Program-made: the position numbers and the translations under genes | The notes under the pieces: generated by a model | Told to the model about the DNA's origin: nothing | Database searches by the model: none | Seen by the model: the letters and a program-made list of their open reading frames with translations, nothing else | Shown: positions 5,021-5,430 of the stretch, piece by piece | Layout: the number at the start of each line of letters is the position of its first letter | Numbering within the stretch: the stretch's first letter is position 1 | Source: Rhodospirillaceae bacterium | GTDB lineage: Bacteria > Pseudomonadota > Alphaproteobacteria > Rhodospirillales > Magnetovibrionaceae | Direction of reading: 5' to 3' | DNA length: 5,430 bases | Assembly: GCA_002732845.1 (NCBI GenBank) | Contig: NVSZ01000010.1 | Coordinates: forward strand, 18,725-24,154

Positions 5021-5430
5021 GATTTTCGCATTGCGGCTTTGATTTCACGCAGCGAAGACACGCCAAAAATCAGCACAAAAACACCGTAAGCCAGAACACC
5101 ACCGCCCACGATTAGGATCAACGCGACAACTTTTTCAAACAAGACCCCATGAATTTGATCGACCAACAGGTTTTGCAGAACCATCACAGCAACGCCCATA
5201 AACATGCTGGCAACGATCATCCGTGGCAGGCGTTTTTTAAAGCGCTGATCAAACTGAAAATGACCTCGGCGGATCAAAAATACCGCCAGCAAAATCGCGT
5301 TCAGCCATTGGCTCACCACCGTCGCCACCGCCAAACCGACATGGGCCAGCGGTTCCATCAATGCCACCGCAATCGCGACGTTCAACGCCACACAAATGGT
5401 GCCAATTTTAATCGGCGTCGACATGTCTTC
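5017..5430 (-). CDS. murJ: Lipid II flippase MurJ (MviN family), C-terminal part only
   Basis: The frame is open to the right edge of the window, so only the last 137 residues are seen. The ATG at 5424 is an internal methionine, not the start. The full protein normally has about 500 residues and 14 membrane helices and moves the peptidoglycan precursor lipid II across the inner membrane. The visible part begins EDMSTPIKIG, equivalent to the GDTKTPVKI-type region of the family. It continues with four hydrophobic segments that fit the last helices: about 8-26, 31-52, 70-88 and 97-120. HVGLAVATVVSQWLNAILL (about 30-48) is typical of MviN proteins. A short basic tail (REIKAAMRKS) ends the protein. 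The stop is followed 74 nt later by trpS on the same strand, with no terminator between. The symbol rests on this fragment plus its position before trpS. Confidence 0.87.
   Translation of the reverse strand, partial: EDMSTPIKIGTICVALNVAIAVALMEPLAHVGLAVATVVSQWLNAILLAVFLIRRGHFQFDQRFKKRLPRMIVASMFMGVAVMVLQNLLVDQIHGVLFEKVVALILIVGGGVLAYGVFVLIFGVSSLREIKAAMRKS

Overview
The window looks like an ordinary chromosomal segment of an alphaproteobacterium, possibly from the Rhodospirillales or a nearby order (the order is a guess). The evidence is a NifU-domain protein of the alphaproteobacterial type (it begins MFIQTEATPNPATLKF) directly downstream of trpS, which itself follows the lipid II flippase gene murJ. 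This neighbourhood recurs in that class. Base composition is roughly balanced and looks similar across the genes. I see no transposase, integrase, tRNA, rRNA, CRISPR array or phage gene.

Layout. On the + strand, a secreted polysaccharide-deacetylase-family protein (8-1105) is followed by a small soluble histidine kinase (about 1189-1890). The kinase converges on a minus-strand Bax-like N-acetylglucosaminidase (1917-2921), with a 26-nt gap and an inverted repeat at the junction. A 410-bp region without a gene (2922-3331) follows. From left to right it holds a GC-richer patch with alternative stem-loops, a candidate minus-strand promoter, an AT-rich stretch, and a strong intrinsic terminator. 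The rest of the window is the minus-strand series murJ (3' end only, 5017-5430), trpS (3941-4942) and an nfuA-like gene (3332-3880). These three end at the terminator at 3235-3269, and there may be an internal promoter just before trpS.

How the genes may work together. Three of the six proteins concern the cell envelope: MurJ exports the peptidoglycan precursor, the Bax-like protein probably cleaves peptidoglycan glycan strands, and the deacetylase-family protein would act on an N-acetylated glycan. trpS and nfuA are housekeeping genes for translation and iron-sulfur cluster delivery. The histidine kinase has no sensor domain and no visible response regulator, so its role cannot be deduced here.

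The most interesting element is non-coding: the leader of the Bax-like gene. A good sigma70-type promoter is followed within about 60 nt by a hairpin plus T6. Further downstream lie segments that could pair in mutually exclusive ways. This fits either a transcription attenuator or a short small RNA carrying an anti-Shine-Dalgarno-like stretch. I see no multi-gene novel system in the window.
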